64,000 nucleotides of DNA from a virus: the IMG/VR virus record IMGVR_UViG_3300018080_000139, positions 1-64,000 of that record; one strand, 5' to 3'. Both the position numbers and the translations under genes were made by a program. Each line of letters opens with the position of its first letter. Position 1 is the stretch's first letter. Shown here piece after piece: positions 48,378 through 57,234 of this stretch. The notes under the pieces were generated by a model. It ran no database searches and was not told the DNA's origin. It saw only the letters and a program-made list of their open reading frames with translations.

Positions 48378-48899
48378 GTGTACGACGCGGAGCTACCTGT
48401 AGACTTTACAGGCAATTACGACATAGAAGTATATCGCGCGCTCCATCTGGAAAACTGGAAGCGTGATGTATCTTTTATGTGGTGGCGCCGCTTGATCCGT
48501 GATCCCCGCCTTGTCTACGATGCTGGCTACAGGTACGACGCACAATACAAGTACGACGAATACGATTCGGTAGACCCCCTCTACAACGAGGCAATGGAAA
48601 AACGCTACCACCCACCTGTTCGCATCAGGATTTTCTTTCAGGAGCAGGGGAACCAGGCGGACCTGTTCAAGCTTGGGATTATCGAGAGCCGGCCGGCAAT
48701 CTGCAAGTTTTCGGTTTTCGCGCTGGAAGAGGCGGGCTTCTCCTCGGACGCTGTAGCTCCAGGGGATTTGATTCTGTACGAGCAGCACGAGTACGAGATT
48801 TCGACTGTAATTGGGGATGTCGAGGCTCAGTGGTTGTCAAGCTCTATCCCATTCATCCTGCTTTGCAAACTCAACGTGGTTGACAGGATTTCAGCGTAA
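48378..48899 (+). CDS. Putative neck or connector protein
   Basis: GTG 48378 (VYDAELPVDFTGNYD) follows AAGTGGGGGAAAAGCC; ATG 48354 just after the previous stop is the alternative. Tyr/Asp-rich (YDAGYRYDAQYKYDEYDSVDPLYNE), then a beta-rich C-terminal half (PPVRIRIFFQEQGNQADLFKLGI...DLILYEQHEYEISTVIGDVEAQW) resembling head-tail joining proteins. The stop overlaps the next ATG (TAATGG). Confidence 0.5.
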   Translation: MYDAELPVDFTGNYDIEVYRALHLENWKRDVSFMWWRRLIRDPRLVYDAGYRYDAQYKYDEYDSVDPLYNEAMEKRYHPPVRIRIFFQEQGNQADLFKLGIIESRPAICKFSVFALEEAGFSSDAVAPGDLILYEQHEYEISTVIGDVEAQWLSSSIPFILLCKLNVVDRISA

Positions 48900-49534
48900 T
48901 GGCGAAAAAACTGAAAATGGGAGTCTCCTTTCGGGGGGACACGCACAAGATGAAGCGCTACGTCGCGAAAGTCGCTCGGGAAGCCGGAATGAAGGCCGCC
49001 CGGGAATTTCTCCTCGAGCTGGGAGGAAGCTTTCTCTTCCGGCTGCAAGAGGCGATTTTGCGTCAGGACCTCGATCTTGCAGCTCTCAGCAAGCCTTACG
49101 TGGAGTTCAAAAAGCGGGCCGACCTCGATCCTAGAACACTGATAGCTACAGGGGAATACGTCGAGTCAATCGAGATACAGGAACGGATGCGCGGTGAAAA
49201 CTACATGGTTGTGGTCACTGTGCCTGACCGAGAGCATGAGACGTCAGGAGTGAATCTGCAGCTACTCGCGCGCGTGCTGGAGTACGGGAGCGTCAAAAAC
49301 AACATACCTCCAAGGCCTCACTGGCGCGCAATCAAGGAGATGTTTTTGCTGCAAGAGGATATGATCTCTCGACGCGCCGAGGAGAAGATCGCGCGCGAAG
49401 TTCGTGAGGCGATAAAACGCGGGCGCGTCGAGGCGGCTTATCGCAAAGCCAGCGAGCAGTGGAAGGAGTTGAATCCAGCGGAGGAAGCGCGTCTGCACGG
49501 TGTGGCGGAGTCTTTTCGGAGTGGTCGTATATGA
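48899..49534 (+). CDS. Tail-completion protein, HK97 gp10-like
   Basis: 211 residues. The pattern LIATGEYVESIEIQ...LLARVLEYGSVKNNIPPRPHWRAI (a Gly-x-x-x-x-x-x-x-PR-x-x-WR signature) is typical of gp10/virion-morphogenesis tail-completion proteins. Basic helical ends. The stop overlaps the next ATG. Confidence 0.6.
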   Translation: MAKKLKMGVSFRGDTHKMKRYVAKVAREAGMKAAREFLLELGGSFLFRLQEAILRQDLDLAALSKPYVEFKKRADLDPRTLIATGEYVESIEIQERMRGENYMVVVTVPDREHETSGVNLQLLARVLEYGSVKNNIPPRPHWRAIKEMFLLQEDMISRRAEEKIAREVREAIKRGRVEAAYRKASEQWKELNPAEEARLHGVAESFRSGRI

Positions 49535-50400
49535 GCATAAACAACCCACCCCCAGGAATCGAGTTTCTGTCCTCGTTCACAGAGGCAAATCCGGTAGACC
49601 AGCTCCGGCTTTATGACGACCAGATTAAGCGCTGGGTGCTTACTTTCAGCCATCCAGACATCAAGACGCGATCGACAAGCGAGTGCGCGCCCAACGGACA
49701 GCCCGGGCCGATGTTTACTCAGATCGCGACGCCTGACCGGCCTTTCGCCGAGATGCGAAACCTGTACAACAAGCAGCTTCCGGAGAGGGAGCGCCGGCGC
49801 GACCCGATTATCCGCCCGGACTTTCCGGCTTGTTCGATAACTCGCATGGGGCCGCAAAAAGACATGGGGCGCCGGCGTCACCGCGGGGTTTTTCGGCGTG
49901 CCGGGTGGGTTAGCGACCAGCAAAAAGAGGTATATCAGATTCCTTACCCGGACCCCTGGAATATACCCTATCAGGTCGACGTCACTGCGATAAACCGGCG
50001 CACGCTTAACCTCGTGCAGACATGGATGATGTTACAATTTGACGACGATCGCTTTTACGTCACTGTGGATTTTCGTCAGGTCCACGCCGAGGCCTACAAG
50101 TATCCTTATGTATTTCCGGTTCGCTTTGACTCTCTTGACGACACGAGCGATCTCGAGGTGGGGGATGGCGAGAGATTTTTTAGGCTGACCTTGACCGTGA
50201 CGGTTGAGGCCATGCTCATGCGCCCGGTACGCAAAGTGCCGGTCGTGCATACCTACAACTACGATTTTTACGAGTACGAGGAGGCGAGGATTTCGCAGGC
50301 CGCGGAGAGGATGCCTGAATTCACGTTGGCGCCCCCTGTAGTTGCGGCGGAGCCTCCCGACGCGGTTATCCTGGAAATCCAAACTGGAGGGATTCCCTAA
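49531..50400 (+). CDS. Putative tail terminator / sheath-stabiliser protein
   Basis: ATG 49531 overlaps the preceding stop (ATGA). 289 residues, with VYQIPYPDPWNIPYQVDVTAINRRTLNLVQTWMMLQFDDDRFYVTVDF in the middle, a layout resembling T4 gp15-like terminators. Position just before the sheath gene supports this. The family match is from memory. Confidence 0.5.
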   Translation: MSINNPPPGIEFLSSFTEANPVDQLRLYDDQIKRWVLTFSHPDIKTRSTSECAPNGQPGPMFTQIATPDRPFAEMRNLYNKQLPERERRRDPIIRPDFPACSITRMGPQKDMGRRRHRGVFRRAGWVSDQQKEVYQIPYPDPWNIPYQVDVTAINRRTLNLVQTWMMLQFDDDRFYVTVDFRQVHAEAYKYPYVFPVRFDSLDDTSDLEVGDGERFFRLTLTVTVEAMLMRPVRKVPVVHTYNYDFYEYEEARISQAAERMPEFTLAPPVVAAEPPDAVILEIQTGGIP

Positions 50401-50591
50401 TGCCACACACGATCAAAAACAAGCTCCGGCAAATGCAGCCGGTGCTGGTAAAAGACACCGCCACCGGGAGATCGAAGGTCTTAAACCTCCTCCCGCGCGC
50501 GACGGTGGAGGTGGACAGCGCCGCCGTGACAGCGGACGTTGAGAAGAGGCATACGGCCGGCCTGGTCGTATTGACAGAGATCGGAGGTTAA
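50400..50591 (+). CDS. Small protein before the tail sheath gene
   Basis: 63 residues, ATG overlapping the upstream stop (TAATGCC). Beta-rich (QPVLVKDTATGRSKVLNLLPRATVEVDSAAVTADVEKRHTAGLVVLTEI). No named family. Confidence 0.55.
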   Translation: MPHTIKNKLRQMQPVLVKDTATGRSKVLNLLPRATVEVDSAAVTADVEKRHTAGLVVLTEIGG

Positions 50592-50595
50592 GAAC

Positions 50596-52464
50596 ATGGC
50601 CGAATACATTTCCCCGGGGGTCTACTCGCGCGAGATAGATCTCTCTCAGTACGCGCCGGCGCTCGCCACCGCAATTTTCGCTGTAGTCGGAACGGCCCAG
50701 AAAGGCCCAGTGAACGACCCTACTCCGGTTACAAGCGCTCTGGAATTGCAAAACAAGTTCGGCGTGGGGGCGCTCACGCATTACGCCGTGTACGCGATGG
50801 AGCAGTACTTGCGAAATGGCCGTCAAGGGCTCTTTGTGCGCGTGACCGACGGGACGGAGTCGGCAGCCTCGAAAGCCGTCGCTGGGGCGGCGCAAATCGC
50901 GTTCTTCAAGGGGTTCAAAAACCTGTCCGGCGGAATCGACTTGAGCGTGCGCTATCGGATTCGCGTCACCATCGACGGGAGCAGTCACGACATCAACCTG
51001 CGCGACAGCTACACCGGGGACCTCACCGACGTCCCGATCGAGCAGATAATCACGGCGATAAACAATACGGTTGCTGGCGCCGCGGCGAAAGACAATCTCA
51101 ATGCCTACCCAATAATCCGAGGTACGGTGGCGGGGGAGGCGTCGGGAGAGGTGACAATAGAGGCCTACGCCGACCCCCTGACCGACGCCGGCCAGCATGT
51201 TTTCGGCGTGCCGTCCATCCCCTACACCGTCACTGGGATTGACGCCGAAGCGGCGGCTCTCACCGTGTACGCGGAGAGTCCGGGGACTTTCGCCAACGGC
51301 TTGCAAATCCGGATAGAGAACGGGACTACGACGGGGACCTTCAAGCTTTCGGTCTGGGACGTCCAAAGCAATCTGCTCGAGACCTACGACAACCTGACCA
51401 AAGCGAACGTGGAAAAGACGATAAACGGTGTCAGTGCTTACATCGTGGTGGACGACGAAGGGAACGACAGCCTTCCGGACCCGGCGACTTACTTGGCGAC
51501 CCCCCCGACTCCCGTCTCCTACTCTCTCGCCGGAGGGGCCGACGGAATTTCTACCATTTCAGACGCCGACTACATCGGGACCGTCACGGGCGGCGTGAAG
51601 ACCGGGCTGAAAACGCTGAACAATCCGGAAATCATCGACGTCAACATCGTTGCCACTCCTGGGGTTTCCAGCGGCCCGGTCGTCCTGGAGCTGCTCGAGC
51701 TTTGCCGCTCCCGCGGCGATTGTCTCGCGATCGTCGACCCCCCGATGGGGCTCGACTACGACGACGTGATAGATTGGCACAACGGGAACGGGGCCTACGA
51801 CGGCTTGCATCCCACGTTCAACTCGTCCTACGGGGCCACCTATTGGCCGTGGGTCGAGCAGTACGACCCGAACGCCGAAGAGCGGGTTTTCACGCCACCG
51901 TCCGGCTGGGTGGCCGCTCAGATGGCCTTCACCGACTACCTGAACGATCCCTGGTATGCTCCGGCCGGCCTCACGCGGGGGCGGCTTAACACTGCCCTTC
52001 GGCTCGAAAAGCCTTCTCCCGATCTGGGACAGAGAGACTTTTTGTATGGCAATGGAAACGCCGTCAACCCCATCGTCGACTTCCCGCGTGATGGGATCTT
52101 GATTTACGGCCAGCGCACCCTGCAGCGGACGGCGAGCGCGCTCGATCGAGTAAACGTCCGAAGGATGTTGCTCTTCGCGCGAAAGCTCATCGCTACCGTA
52201 TCGCAGATACTCGTTTTCGAGCCGAATGACTCCACTTTGTGGCGTCGCGCGACGAATCTTATCAATCCGATTTTGAACAGAATCAAAGCCGGCCGTGGAA
52301 TAGAAGAGTTTCAGGTGAGGATCGACTCCAGCACCAATCCGCCCGATGTCCGGAACAGAAACGAGATGCACGGGAAACTCTTTATCATCCCGACAAAGGC
52401 CGCGGAAAAAATCGTACTCGATTTTGTGATTTTGCCCTCGGGGGCCGAATTCTCCGAAGGTTAA
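50596..52464 (+). CDS. Contractile tail sheath protein
   Basis: 622 residues. The N-terminus AEYISPGVYSREIDLSQYAPALATAIFAVVGTAQKGPVN is the classical sheath start. The C-terminal domain (RRMLLFARKLIATVSQILVFEPNDSTLWRRATNLINPILNRIKAGRGIEEFQVRID...AEKIVLDFVILPSG) is the conserved inner sheath domain. The middle carries variable surface insertions. Ribosome binding site TCGGAGGTTAAGAAC. This protein identifies the phage as a myovirus. Confidence 0.95.
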   Translation: MAEYISPGVYSREIDLSQYAPALATAIFAVVGTAQKGPVNDPTPVTSALELQNKFGVGALTHYAVYAMEQYLRNGRQGLFVRVTDGTESAASKAVAGAAQIAFFKGFKNLSGGIDLSVRYRIRVTIDGSSHDINLRDSYTGDLTDVPIEQIITAINNTVAGAAAKDNLNAYPIIRGTVAGEASGEVTIEAYADPLTDAGQHVFGVPSIPYTVTGIDAEAAALTVYAESPGTFANGLQIRIENGTTTGTFKLSVWDVQSNLLETYDNLTKANVEKTINGVSAYIVVDDEGNDSLPDPATYLATPPTPVSYSLAGGADGISTISDADYIGTVTGGVKTGLKTLNNPEIIDVNIVATPGVSSGPVVLELLELCRSRGDCLAIVDPPMGLDYDDVIDWHNGNGAYDGLHPTFNSSYGATYWPWVEQYDPNAEERVFTPPSGWVAAQMAFTDYLNDPWYAPAGLTRGRLNTALRLEKPSPDLGQRDFLYGNGNAVNPIVDFPRDGILIYGQRTLQRTASALDRVNVRRMLLFARKLIATVSQILVFEPNDSTLWRRATNLINPILNRIKAGRGIEEFQVRIDSSTNPPDVRNRNEMHGKLFIIPTKAAEKIVLDFVILPSGAEFSEG

Positions 52465-52475
52465 GGAGGTAAATT

Positions 52476-53057
52476 ATGCCTATAACTCCAATGACGAGCA
52501 ATCATCTCGCCTCTCAGCTCGGAACCTTCGAGCCTCAGCGGCGAAACCACTATCAAATCCGATTTTTCTTGGGCAACTTCCTGGATGAGGAAATGCTCAC
52601 ACTCGGAATCGTCGGAGGCTTCATGCCGTCCGAGGGCAATGAGGAAATTCAGATCCCGCACAAGAACGAAGACGTTTGGGTGGCCGGACGGCGAACGCTC
52701 GAAAGCGGAACGATCCGCGTTCGCGATTACGTCGACCGCGAAACGCTGGCGGCCATCCTCCGTTGGCGCCAGCAAGTCTACAATCCTTTGACGGGCGGCG
52801 TGGGCTTCGCAAGCCTCTACAAAAAATCCGGGGAAATTCTGCTCACGGCTCCGGATGGAATCAGCAACGAACGCATTTGGCAACTTATCGGGTGCTGGCC
52901 GACGCAGGCGAACCCCGGGGAGCTGGCCGACGACCAGAACGATGTCGTCGTTGCCGACGTCACGATCCGATTCGACAAAGCCATTCCGCTTTTTGCAATC
53001 TCGGCGGAATCGAGTTTGGCCGCTTCGATTCCTTCGGTAGCCGGCGGCCTGGTCTAA
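52476..53057 (+). CDS. Tail tube protein
   Basis: 193 residues right after the sheath, ribosome binding site TAAGGAGGTAAATT. NHYQIRFF...EEIQIPHKNEDVWVAGRRTLESGTIRVRDYVDRETLAAILRWRQQVYNPLTGGVGFASLYKKSG has the tube-protein layout. It forms the inner tail tube inside the sheath. Confidence 0.85.
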   Translation: MPITPMTSNHLASQLGTFEPQRRNHYQIRFFLGNFLDEEMLTLGIVGGFMPSEGNEEIQIPHKNEDVWVAGRRTLESGTIRVRDYVDRETLAAILRWRQQVYNPLTGGVGFASLYKKSGEILLTAPDGISNERIWQLIGCWPTQANPGELADDQNDVVVADVTIRFDKAIPLFAISAESSLAASIPSVAGGLV

Positions 53058-53082
53058 AAAGTAAACAGAAAGGAAGTCTGCC

Positions 53083-53874
53083 TTGGAAAATATACCTGAA
53101 AGTACTATCTTTGAGGACGTTGTCCTACCGTCTCGTGGTTATCTCTACAAGACGGACGCCGGGGAGCTGATAATTCCCGATGGCAAGATACGGATACATG
53201 CCATGACCGGCAAGGCGGAGAAAATCCTGTACGGAAGCGCCGGCGAAGGGAAAATAGACGCCTTGATTCGACTCTGCACGACCCTTCCCGGCGCTCTCTC
53301 CCCAGCCGAATTGACGATGGGGGATCGAAATTACATCCTGGTAAAACTCCGAATACTCTCCTTGGGGGAGGCCTACCCGGTGCGCTGTCGTTGCGAATCT
53401 TGCCGAGAGCAATTCGCCTATCAGGTGGACCTGTCAAGGCTTGACGTGAACAGTTTCGGGGACGAAGCGGAGGCCGAACCGTTCAAAGTTACGTTACCTC
53501 TGAAAGGCTGCGAGGTGGGGTTTCGGCTTCTCCGCGGTCGGGATGAAGAGGTTGTCCGAAAGTTTCGCCGGCGGTGCCAGCTCGAGGGAAAGCAAGAAGG
53601 CGGAGGGGACGCTTACATCTTCTCACTTTCCCGCCGGATTGTGTCAGTAAACGGACACGCTTCCGAGGGGGCAGCATCCTTCGACTTCGTGGAAAACCTA
53701 GTGTCACGAGACTTGACAGCTTTTCGTCACGCATACGACGAAAAGAATGTCGGGGTGAACATGGAGCTGAAAGTGGTGTGCCCTTCGTGCTTGTACGAGT
53801 CCGAAGAGACACTTCCTTTCAGCGATGAGTTTTTTCGCCCAAAGCGTCGACATGTACCGGAGCGTGCTTTTTGA
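53083..53874 (+). CDS. T4 gp26-type baseplate assembly protein
   Basis: TTG start at 53083 with AAAGGAAGTCTGCC. 263 residues. VVLPSRGYLYKT...IRIHAMTGKAEKILYGS and LTMGDRNYILVKLRILSLGEAYPVRCRCESC fit the T4 baseplate protein family (PF12322 as I recall). Two Cys pairs (CRCESC and CPSC) could bind zinc. Such proteins help build the baseplate hub and lie upstream of the tape measure. Confidence 0.65.
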   Translation: MENIPESTIFEDVVLPSRGYLYKTDAGELIIPDGKIRIHAMTGKAEKILYGSAGEGKIDALIRLCTTLPGALSPAELTMGDRNYILVKLRILSLGEAYPVRCRCESCREQFAYQVDLSRLDVNSFGDEAEAEPFKVTLPLKGCEVGFRLLRGRDEEVVRKFRRRCQLEGKQEGGGDAYIFSLSRRIVSVNGHASEGAASFDFVENLVSRDLTAFRHAYDEKNVGVNMELKVVCPSCLYESEETLPFSDEFFRPKRRHVPERAF

Positions 53875-54031
53875 GCAGTTCAACCTGATCCACCATTCAG
53901 GTTTTGATTATGGATCTCTGGAGAACATGCCGACGCCCGAGCGCCGGTTTTTCCACAAAACGCTGGTCGACCTGCTCGAAAAACAGAAAAACGAAATTGA
54001 GCGGGCGGCCGCAAAAAGGAGCAAAGGGTAA
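53825..54031 (+). CDS. Small protein upstream of the tape measure
   Basis: 68 residues; overlaps the preceding gene by 50 nt in another frame. MYRSVLFEQFNLIHHSGFDYGSLENMPTPERRFFHKTLVDLLEKQKNEIERAAAK is helical, the size and place of the second tail-assembly-chaperone part of many phages. A start at Met10 (53852) would reduce the overlap. Confidence 0.55.
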   Translation: MSFFAQSVDMYRSVLFEQFNLIHHSGFDYGSLENMPTPERRFFHKTLVDLLEKQKNEIERAAAKRSKG

Positions 54032-54035
54032 ATAG

Positions 54036-56171
54036 ATGCCTCGCGAGCATGATCTTGGATTTATGCTTTCCCTCAAAGACAACATGTCAAAATCCATAAA
54101 GGGGATCGAGGGAGCTATTGACGACCTGACGGAGTCCATCGAAAAGGCTGAAAGGCAGACGGAGAAGGACTTCGATGGTGTCGGCGGGGCAATCGAGAAG
54201 ATGGGACGCAAACTCGAGGAGGGACATAAAGAGGCAAAGACATTTCGTGAGCGCTTATCGGGAGCGCGTAACAGTGTGCTTTCTGGCTTGAAGGACACTC
54301 GCGGCGGCATGTCAGACCTTGCCAATATGACCGACGACCTTATAACCTCGATGCGTTCGATTTTTTCGATCGAGGGTGCCGTGGGGATGGCTAACCGTTT
54401 TGTCGCGGCCGCCTCGACAGTCGAGGAAAGCCTTGTCGCGATGCACCGCCGAATCGACCTGATTGGGGAAACCAGGTCCGATGTGAGTGGTCTTACGGCA
54501 ACCTTCGCGGACATGCGAGAAGAAGTCCTGGACGTGCAGAGGGAGCTTCGAATCGGGTTTGAGCGCACCGACGCGCTCGTGCGAACGCTCTCGATCGACC
54601 AGATGCGCCTGGCGCGCGGGCCCATGCGCGAGTACATCGCATCCGTTTCAGCTTTGTCCTTTGCGACCGAGCTTTCGGAGGGGGAAGCGGCAAATGCCTT
54701 ACAAACATATCAAGTCTGGTACGGGGCCGAGGATGGCTTCCGCCAACTGTCCAACCAAATTCGGTTTCTCGCCGCGACAACGCGCATGTCCGCAAGCGAG
54801 GCCGTCGACGCGGCCCGCTCGTTTCAGGACGTGGCTCTTGCAATGGAAATGCGTGGGCGTGGGGGAACAGGGCTTGCAGCGCAAATAAACACGATAACGG
54901 CGATGGTCCGGGAGACACGAGGGGACGTGTCCGAATACGCCGGGCTCATGACAAGACTCACGAGTCCGGACATGGCGACCATGCGCCAGGCCCGGGCGCA
55001 ACTGCGGGCCTTCTTCCAGCAAGCGGGGATGACCGTAAATCTTGACGACCTGATAGACCGTCAGGGGGATCTCGTTGAAGTCTTTCTGCAGATGCAGGAG
55101 GCCACGCGCGCGCTCAGCCAAGACAGGTTCATGCTGCTCAACAAGTCCATGGAAGACCTGACAGGGGTCTCGGGCCGAAACCTCTTGCTGATGCGCCAAT
55201 ACGAAGGATCCCTCCGGGGGATTTCGGAGGAGTCTGCTGAGGCTGCAACCAGGACGGACGATCTCGACGCCGCGGCGGAGAGGTCGCGGCAAACTCTCCG
55301 CGAGCAGGCGGACCAGATGCGCGCGGCCTTCGCGCCAATGATGGCCGAGCTGGGAGAAAACATCCGGGAAGTCGTCGTCTACATGGGGGACCATCTAATC
55401 CCTGTAATTTCTGAGATAGCTGATAATTTCTCTTCTGTCGATCGCTTTGTCGAGTCCATCGGCGCCGGTATCGACGCTTGGGCTGAAAAATATCCCGCGT
55501 TCGGGACGCACCTTGAGGGTCTAAAAGAAGTGTTGTCTTGGGCATGGGAGACAATACAGCAAATAGGGAGCTACCTTTCGGGGATTGGAGAGGACTTTGG
55601 GCATTACATAGAAGGTATAGAATCCGACATCGAGAGGATTCAGCACATTTTAGATGCATTGGTTGAGACCTGGCACAGGATAAAGGCCTTTCTCGGCGCG
55701 GAAGACACCCAGCTTCGCGCGGATCTGCCTGAAAGCTTTCGCGAAGAAATACGTGGGATGACAACGGGAGAACTCCCGATGGGGGTGGGCCCTCACGAGT
55801 TCGAGCCTATGGCCGGCGGCGGAATAATCCGGCGCCCCCTCCTTCTTGGGGAGGGAGGAGAAGAAGCTGTAATCCCTTTTGACGACCTGGGAGCGCTTTT
55901 CGCGGATACGCTTGACACCATGAGCCGAAGCCGGGTCACGCGCGCGGCGGCCGAACACGTTCGCGCCGTGACGGCTCCCGCGGTCGTGCAGATGGGTGGA
56001 AGGTCGGCCGTTCCGTCGACGGGAACTCCGGCCGTCCGCCTCGATGCGCGCAAAGTCGTAAACGTGCTTCGTGAGCTTCTGGCTGAGGTAAAGCGGGGGG
56101 GCGGCCAGATGCGCGCCGGCAAAATTGAGATGTCCGACGAGGAAAAGCTCCTCTATCAGTGGGGGATATAA
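54036..56171 (+). CDS. Tail tape measure protein
   Basis: 711 residues, mostly helical. Coiled coils at the N-terminus (IKGIEGAIDDLTESIEKAERQTEKDFDGVGG) and a typical C-terminal segment AGGGIIRRPLLLGEGGEEAVIPFDDLGALFADTLDTMSR, found near the end of many tape measures. By the usual 0.15 nm per residue it predicts a tail of about 105 nm. No lytic domain is visible. Confidence 0.85.
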   Translation: MPREHDLGFMLSLKDNMSKSIKGIEGAIDDLTESIEKAERQTEKDFDGVGGAIEKMGRKLEEGHKEAKTFRERLSGARNSVLSGLKDTRGGMSDLANMTDDLITSMRSIFSIEGAVGMANRFVAAASTVEESLVAMHRRIDLIGETRSDVSGLTATFADMREEVLDVQRELRIGFERTDALVRTLSIDQMRLARGPMREYIASVSALSFATELSEGEAANALQTYQVWYGAEDGFRQLSNQIRFLAATTRMSASEAVDAARSFQDVALAMEMRGRGGTGLAAQINTITAMVRETRGDVSEYAGLMTRLTSPDMATMRQARAQLRAFFQQAGMTVNLDDLIDRQGDLVEVFLQMQEATRALSQDRFMLLNKSMEDLTGVSGRNLLLMRQYEGSLRGISEESAEAATRTDDLDAAAERSRQTLREQADQMRAAFAPMMAELGENIREVVVYMGDHLIPVISEIADNFSSVDRFVESIGAGIDAWAEKYPAFGTHLEGLKEVLSWAWETIQQIGSYLSGIGEDFGHYIEGIESDIERIQHILDALVETWHRIKAFLGAEDTQLRADLPESFREEIRGMTTGELPMGVGPHEFEPMAGGGIIRRPLLLGEGGEEAVIPFDDLGALFADTLDTMSRSRVTRAAAEHVRAVTAPAVVQMGGRSAVPSTGTPAVRLDARKVVNVLRELLAEVKRGGGQMRAGKIEMSDEEKLLYQWGI

Positions 56172-56887
56172 TGGCCGTACAAAACGCAGACGCCAGCCAA
56201 CCAGAAATAGCGGACGCCTTTATCAAGATCGTTGTTCCCCCCAATCCACGCGATTTCGGAGTACAGCGAGACCAGCTTAATTTCACTTCGACCCCGATAA
56301 TTTCTGGGGTGGCCTCGAACGCACAGTACATGAGCCAAGACGTATTCGGGGGGTCCGAGCCGATAAAGCTCTGGCAACATACGGGGATGAAAACTTTTGC
56401 GCTGGCGACTAAGTTTTTCGTGCAGAACAACCCACAAAGAGACGTGATAGATCGCGTGCGCTGGTGCGAGGCGCTGCAGTACCCTATTTCTGTCGAGGGG
56501 GGGTCGAACGCTTTTCACCCCCCGATCGTGCTTGTCCGGATAGGCTCGTGGTTTCGGGCCCGCTGCGTGGTTACTCAGGTTTCTTACGACCCGAATTTAA
56601 TGGCTACTGTGGGGGATTTCCCTGGGAACACGCGATTTGATCGCCGGAACTTTTTCGATCTCCTCTCGGACGTCGTTTCCGGAGTCCAAAACCCGGAGGC
56701 GGCGCCGGCGCCCCTGGCGACATATCCGGTTTCGGTCGATGTGTCTTTGATGTTCGAGGTGACAACGCAGATCCTGAACCGCGCACAAGCGGACGCGAAC
56801 GAGCAGGGGACTATGCAGCCGTCGCGTTACACTTTTCAAACGGTGGCCTCTGGCCTGCAGGGCTTCAACCCGGAGGATATACGATGA
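56171..56887 (+). CDS. Baseplate/tail-tip protein, 238 residues
   Basis: ATG 56171 overlaps the tape-measure stop (TAATGG) after GTGGGGGATAT. FVQNNPQRDVIDRVRWCEALQYPISVEGGSNAFHPPIVLVRIGSWFRARCVVTQVSYD is the pattern of the tail protein encoded between tape measure and gp53-like genes in many myoviruses. It is commonly annotated as a baseplate or LysM-adjacent protein. Specific role unknown. Confidence 0.6.
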   Translation: MAVQNADASQPEIADAFIKIVVPPNPRDFGVQRDQLNFTSTPIISGVASNAQYMSQDVFGGSEPIKLWQHTGMKTFALATKFFVQNNPQRDVIDRVRWCEALQYPISVEGGSNAFHPPIVLVRIGSWFRARCVVTQVSYDPNLMATVGDFPGNTRFDRRNFFDLLSDVVSGVQNPEAAPAPLATYPVSVDVSLMFEVTTQILNRAQADANEQGTMQPSRYTFQTVASGLQGFNPEDIR

Positions 56888-57234
56888 GCCGGCGCCTACT
56901 TCTAAGCGCAAACAGCAGGTATCAACTCACTCCGTATTTCTCGCGCCGAATCTCTGAGAAAACCCCATCGACAGGAAGCGTCCAGTTTTTTGGAACCTTT
57001 GTAGCACCGGAAATATCTCCAGGAAACGACGACGCACTATACACCATGCGCGAAAGCGACAACGGCCGCCTCGATCTCGTAGCGTACAGGTATTATGGGA
57101 CTTCGGAGCTGTGGTGGGTTATCGCGCTCGTGAACGGGATTGCTGATCCCCTGCAAGGGGTGGACGCCGGGACAGTCCTCACCATCCCCCGGCTTAAGAA
57201 AGTGTTTTCCGCGCTCACGGAAGGGGAGTTCTGA
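56884..57234 (+). CDS. Baseplate wedge protein, gp53/LysM-like
   Basis: 116 residues. DALYTMRESDNGRLDLVAYRYYGTSELWWVIALVNGIADPLQGVDAGTVLTIPRLKKV is the compact LysM-like fold of gp53-type wedge proteins (RLDxVAYRYYG-x-x-x-LWW-x-I-x-x-x-NG, ending in LxIP). Overlaps both neighbours by 1-4 nt. Confidence 0.8.
   Translation: MSRRLLLSANSRYQLTPYFSRRISEKTPSTGSVQFFGTFVAPEISPGNDDALYTMRESDNGRLDLVAYRYYGTSELWWVIALVNGIADPLQGVDAGTVLTIPRLKKVFSALTEGEF

Noticed and set aside
53800-53874. Programmed frameshift between the gp26-like gene and the small protein before the tape measure
   Set aside because: The second frame is +1 relative to the first. The TTTTTT run does not form a canonical -1 heptamer in that frame, and a separate ATG start explains the overlap.
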